Below the pieces are notes generated by a model. It was given only the letters and a program-made list of their open reading frames with translations. It made no database searches and had not been told where the DNA came from. The position numbers and the translations under genes were made by a program. From an uncultured Desulfarculaceae bacterium (GTDB taxonomy: Bacteria > Desulfobacterota > Desulfarculia > Desulfarculales > Desulfarculaceae), in NCBI GenBank assembly GCA_937908275.1, contig CALERA010000405.1:1-15188 (forward strand): DNA of 15,188 bases, written 5' to 3'. Of this stretch, positions 12,641-15,188 are shown one piece after another (the stretch's first letter is position 1; each line of letters opens with the position of its first letter).

Positions 12641-15079
12641 CTAGCCTTCCCGGGTGTATTTGCAGCCGCTTTGGGGGCAGCGGATGCTGGTGCCCTGGCG
12701 GGTGGTTTTTTGCACCAGGAAGGGGTGTCCGCAGGTGGGGCAGGGTTCGGGCAGGGGGCGGTCCCAGGAGGCGTAGTCGCACTTGGGGTATTGGTCGCAG
12801 CCGAAGAAGACCTTGCCCCGGCGGGAGCGTTTTTCGCTGAGTTCGCCGCCGCATTGGGGGCATTTCACCCCCAGGGGCAGGCTGCGGCTGTAGCGGCATT
12901 TGGGGTAGTTGGCGCAGGAGATGAACCGGCCGCCGTTGCGGGTGGGCTTGACCAGGAGCTTGCCGCCGCACTGGGGGCAGGGCTCGTCCAGGGCCTCGGG
13001 GGCCTCCTTGGCCCTGGGGTTGCCCTCGGCGTCCAGCTCCATGACGTTCTTGCACTGGGGGTAGCCCGAGCAGGCCAGGAAGGGGCCGTAGCGGCCCTTC
13101 TTGGGCACCATGGGCTGGCCGCACTTGTCGCAGGCCACCTCCGGACCGACCGGGGGCTCGGCGATGATCAGGTTGCCCTCCGGGTCGCGGGTGAAATCCC
13201 GGGTGGTCTTGCATTCCGGGTAGTTGTCGCAGGCCAGGAACTCGCCGTGCTTGCCCAGGCGGATGGACATGGGGCCGGCGCAGGTGGGGCACTTGAGGTC
13301 GGTGGGGATGCCCTTGCCCTTGATCTGGCGCATGTTTTTCTGGGCGGCCTTCAGCGCCTTGGCGAAGGGGCCGTAGAAGTCCTTGAGCAGGCCGCGCCAC
13401 TCCCGCTGGCCCTCCTCCACCTGGTCCAGGCTCTGCTCCAGCCCGGCGGTGAAGCCCACCTCCATCACCTGGGGGAAATTCTCCACCAGGAGGTCGCTGA
13501 TGACCTCGCCCAGGGGGGTGGGCTGGAGGTGGCGCTTGTTCAGCTTGGCCACGTACTCCTTGTCCTGGATGGTGGAGAGGATGGCGGCGTAGGTGCTGGG
13601 CCGGCCGATGCCCTTCTCCTCCAGCTCCTTGACCAGGCTGGCCTCGGTGAAGCGCGGCGGGGGCTGGGTGAAGTGCTGCCGGGGGGTGATGGCCCCCTGC
13701 TTCAGCTCCTTGCCCTGGGTCAGGGCCGGCAGCATGCCCTCGGCCACCGCCTCGTCGCCATTGTCGCCCTCGGCCCCGGTCGCGGGCTTGGCGCCCTCGT
13801 CCTGGTCCTCCACGTAGACCGCGGTGAAGCCCCGGAATTTGAGCACCTGGCCCGAGGCCCGCAACAGCCCCCGGCCTGCCTTGATCTCGGCCTGGGTCTG
13901 GTCGTAGAGGGCCGGGGCCATCTGGCAGGCCAGGAAGCGGTTGTAGATCAGGCGGTAGAGGGCCAGCTCGTCGCGCTTCAGGTGGGCGGTCAGGGACTCC
14001 GGGGTGCGCAGGGCGCTGGTGGGGCGGATGGCCTCGTGGGCCTCCTGGGCCCCGGCCCGGGCCTTGAATACGTTGGGCTTGGGCGGCAGGAAATCCTGTC
14101 CAAAGCGCTGGGCGATAAGTTCGCGCACCTGGGCCACGGCCACGTCGGCCAGGCGGTGGGAGTCGGTTCGCATGTAGGTGATCAGGCCCACCGCGCCCTC
14201 GTTGGTCTCCAGGCCCTCGTAGAGCCGCTGGGCCAGGCCCATGGTGCGCTTGGGCGCGAAGCCCAGCTTGCGGTAGGCCTCCTGCTGCAGGGTGCTGGTG
14301 ATGAACGGCGGCGGCGCGTACTGGCGGCGCTCGCGGTTGGTCACCTTCTCCACCAGGGTGGGCTGGCCGGCGATGGCCGCCACTCCGGCCTGGGCCTCGG
14401 CCTCGCTGTGGGGATCGAACTTCTGGCCGTCGAGCTTGGTCAGCCGGGCCGGGAAGGCCGGCGGCTGATCGGCCAGCAGCTCGGCGGTGACGGTCCAGTA
14501 CTCCTGGGGCACGAATGAGGTGATGGCCCGCTCGCGCTCCACCACCAGGCGCAGGGCCACCGACTGCACCCGCCCGGCCGAGAGCCCGCGCTTGACCTTG
14601 TCCCAGAGCAGGGGGCTGATCTGGTAGCCCACCAGCCGGTCCAACACCCGCCGGGCCTGCTGGCTGTCATAGCGGCGGGGGTCCAGGCGCTGGGGCTCGG
14701 CCACGGCCTTGATGATGGCCGGCTTGGTCAGCTCGTGGAAAAGCACCCGGTGGAAGCTCTCCAGGGGGTGCTTTTTCTTGTCCGCCAACTGCTGGGCGAT
14801 GTGCCAGGCGATGGCCTCCCCCTCGCGGTCGGGGTCTGTCGCCAGGTAGATGTCCTGGGCGTAGCCGGCGGCCTTCTTCAGGTCCTTGACCACCTTCTCC
14901 TTGCCCTTGATCACCTCGTACTCGGGCTCGAAGTCGTGCTCCAGGTCCACCCCCAGCCGGGTGGGCGGCAGGTCCACCACGTGGCCCACCGAGGCCCGCA
15001 CCTCGAAATCCGGCCCCAGGTACTTGACCAGGGTCCGCGCCTTGGCCGGCGACTCGACTATCAACAGCGATTTCGGCAT
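12641..15079 (-). CDS. topA: DNA topoisomerase I with five C-terminal zinc fingers
   Basis: 812 residues. It relaxes negative supercoils through a covalent 5'-phosphotyrosine intermediate. The Toprim domain opens with SLLIVESPAKA (E9) and carries DPDREGEAIAWH (D82, D84, E86). The active-site Tyr is Y302 in GLITYMRTDSHRLA, and SAGRVQSVALRLV (168-180) is also present. The tail holds five four-cysteine modules, with first cysteines at C597, C650, C701, C740 and C780; E. coli TopA has three. The fifth ends CPQSGC, with tighter spacing than the others (CxNYPxC type). The chosen start is ATG at 15077-15079 (MPKSLLIVES), the family position. No Shine-Dalgarno precedes it, but the frame is open to a GTG at 15127 that has AGGAGG just upstream, inside repeat copy 4. 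It converges on engB. Confidence 0.96.
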   Translation of the reverse strand: MPKSLLIVESPAKARTLVKYLGPDFEVRASVGHVVDLPPTRLGVDLEHDFEPEYEVIKGKEKVVKDLKKAAGYAQDIYLATDPDREGEAIAWHIAQQLADKKKHPLESFHRVLFHELTKPAIIKAVAEPQRLDPRRYDSQQARRVLDRLVGYQISPLLWDKVKRGLSAGRVQSVALRLVVERERAITSFVPQEYWTVTAELLADQPPAFPARLTKLDGQKFDPHSEAEAQAGVAAIAGQPTLVEKVTNRERRQYAPPPFITSTLQQEAYRKLGFAPKRTMGLAQRLYEGLETNEGAVGLITYMRTDSHRLADVAVAQVRELIAQRFGQDFLPPKPNVFKARAGAQEAHEAIRPTSALRTPESLTAHLKRDELALYRLIYNRFLACQMAPALYDQTQAEIKAGRGLLRASGQVLKFRGFTAVYVEDQDEGAKPATGAEGDNGDEAVAEGMLPALTQGKELKQGAITPRQHFTQPPPRFTEASLVKELEEKGIGRPSTYAAILSTIQDKEYVAKLNKRHLQPTPLGEVISDLLVENFPQVMEVGFTAGLEQSLDQVEEGQREWRGLLKDFYGPFAKALKAAQKNMRQIKGKGIPTDLKCPTCAGPMSIRLGKHGEFLACDNYPECKTTRDFTRDPEGNLIIAEPPVGPEVACDKCGQPMVPKKGRYGPFLACSGYPQCKNVMELDAEGNPRAKEAPEALDEPCPQCGGKLLVKPTRNGGRFISCANYPKCRYSRSLPLGVKCPQCGGELSEKRSRRGKVFFGCDQYPKCDYASWDRPLPEPCPTCGHPFLVQKTTRQGTSIRCPQSGCKYTREG

Positions 15080-15090
15080 GGCGTTTTCTG

Positions 15091-15146
15091 GGGGAACCCT
15101 TTTGGGGCCCCAAAAGGGTTGCCCCACACCCCCTCCTAAAAAGGCG
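15091..15146 (+). repeat. Modular intergenic repeat, copy 4 (no hairpin A)
   Basis: Hairpin B at 15091-15125: GGGG then AACCCTTTTGGGG, self-complementary to CCCCAAAAGGGTT then GCCCC, with one bulged G and no GCA loop. The box follows in reverse (15122-15146, ending CTCCTAAAAAGGCG). It is the only copy without hairpin A and the only one next to a gene start rather than a gene end, 12 bases upstream of the topA ATG. Read towards topA it carries AGGAGG and GTG in frame with the gene. The remaining bases to the window end (15147-15188) hold nothing I recognise. Confidence 0.72.
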
Positions 15147-15188
15147 AATGAGGTAGGCGCGCGATCGGCCCGCCAGGTTCGGTCACTC

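Noticed and set aside
12536..14518. Plus-strand open frame of 660 codons opposite topA
   Set aside because: It is antisense to a well-supported TopA. Its first residues come from translated repeat copy 3, and there is no domain similarity.

Overview
The window is high-GC bacterial chromosome in which almost every gene lies on the minus strand. A MetF/MetV/HdrA/MvhD cluster (methyl branch of the Wood-Ljungdahl pathway), PAS-rich sensor kinases and a topoisomerase I with five zinc fingers suggest an anaerobic bacterium, most likely a Desulfobacterota-type sulfate reducer or acetogen-like relative. That assignment rests on gene content and protein style, not on a marker gene.

Layout from left to right: (1) the start of a universal stress protein, cut by the window edge (1-142, minus). 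(2) An intergenic stretch with two different dispersed repeats. (3) A signalling block on the minus strand: a promoter and single-domain response regulator at about 5.1 kb, then a protein that looks like four tandem ACT modules, then a second promoter and a coupled pair of histidine kinases (PAS-PAS kinase, then receiver-PAS-kinase). None of the signalling proteins has a visible DNA-binding output domain. (4) A five-gene minus-strand operon from 11.25 to 5.2 kb: divergent MetF paralogue, double-length HdrA-like flavoprotein, MvhD, MetV, MetF. The last four are overlapping or tightly spaced. (5) A 462-base divergent intergenic region with a promoter in each direction and a long hairpin-rich leader for the metabolic operon. 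(6) engB (plus strand) and topA (minus strand), convergent, separated by two copies of a modular hairpin repeat.

The metabolic operon encodes a methylenetetrahydrofolate reductase (MetF plus zinc/Fe-S partner MetV) with an HdrA/MvhD electron-transfer module. HdrB and HdrC, which accompany MetFV in the known Moorella type of complex, are not present here. Instead HdrA is doubled: an N-terminal HdrA-like half with its own CxxC and two ferredoxin clusters is fused to a second half that has lost the cysteines of the usual HdrA N-terminal domain. The paralogous MetF at the head of the operon has lost two residues expected at the MetF active site.

The most unusual non-coding signal is a family of intergenic elements, four copies in 15 kb. 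Each combines a G-rich box with a CTTTT-type hairpin, and three also carry an 11-bp triloop hairpin. Stem sequences differ between copies but pairing is kept. Three copies sit immediately 3' of genes in the same orientation relative to transcription. The fourth lies just upstream of topA and carries a Shine-Dalgarno-GTG signal in frame with topA.
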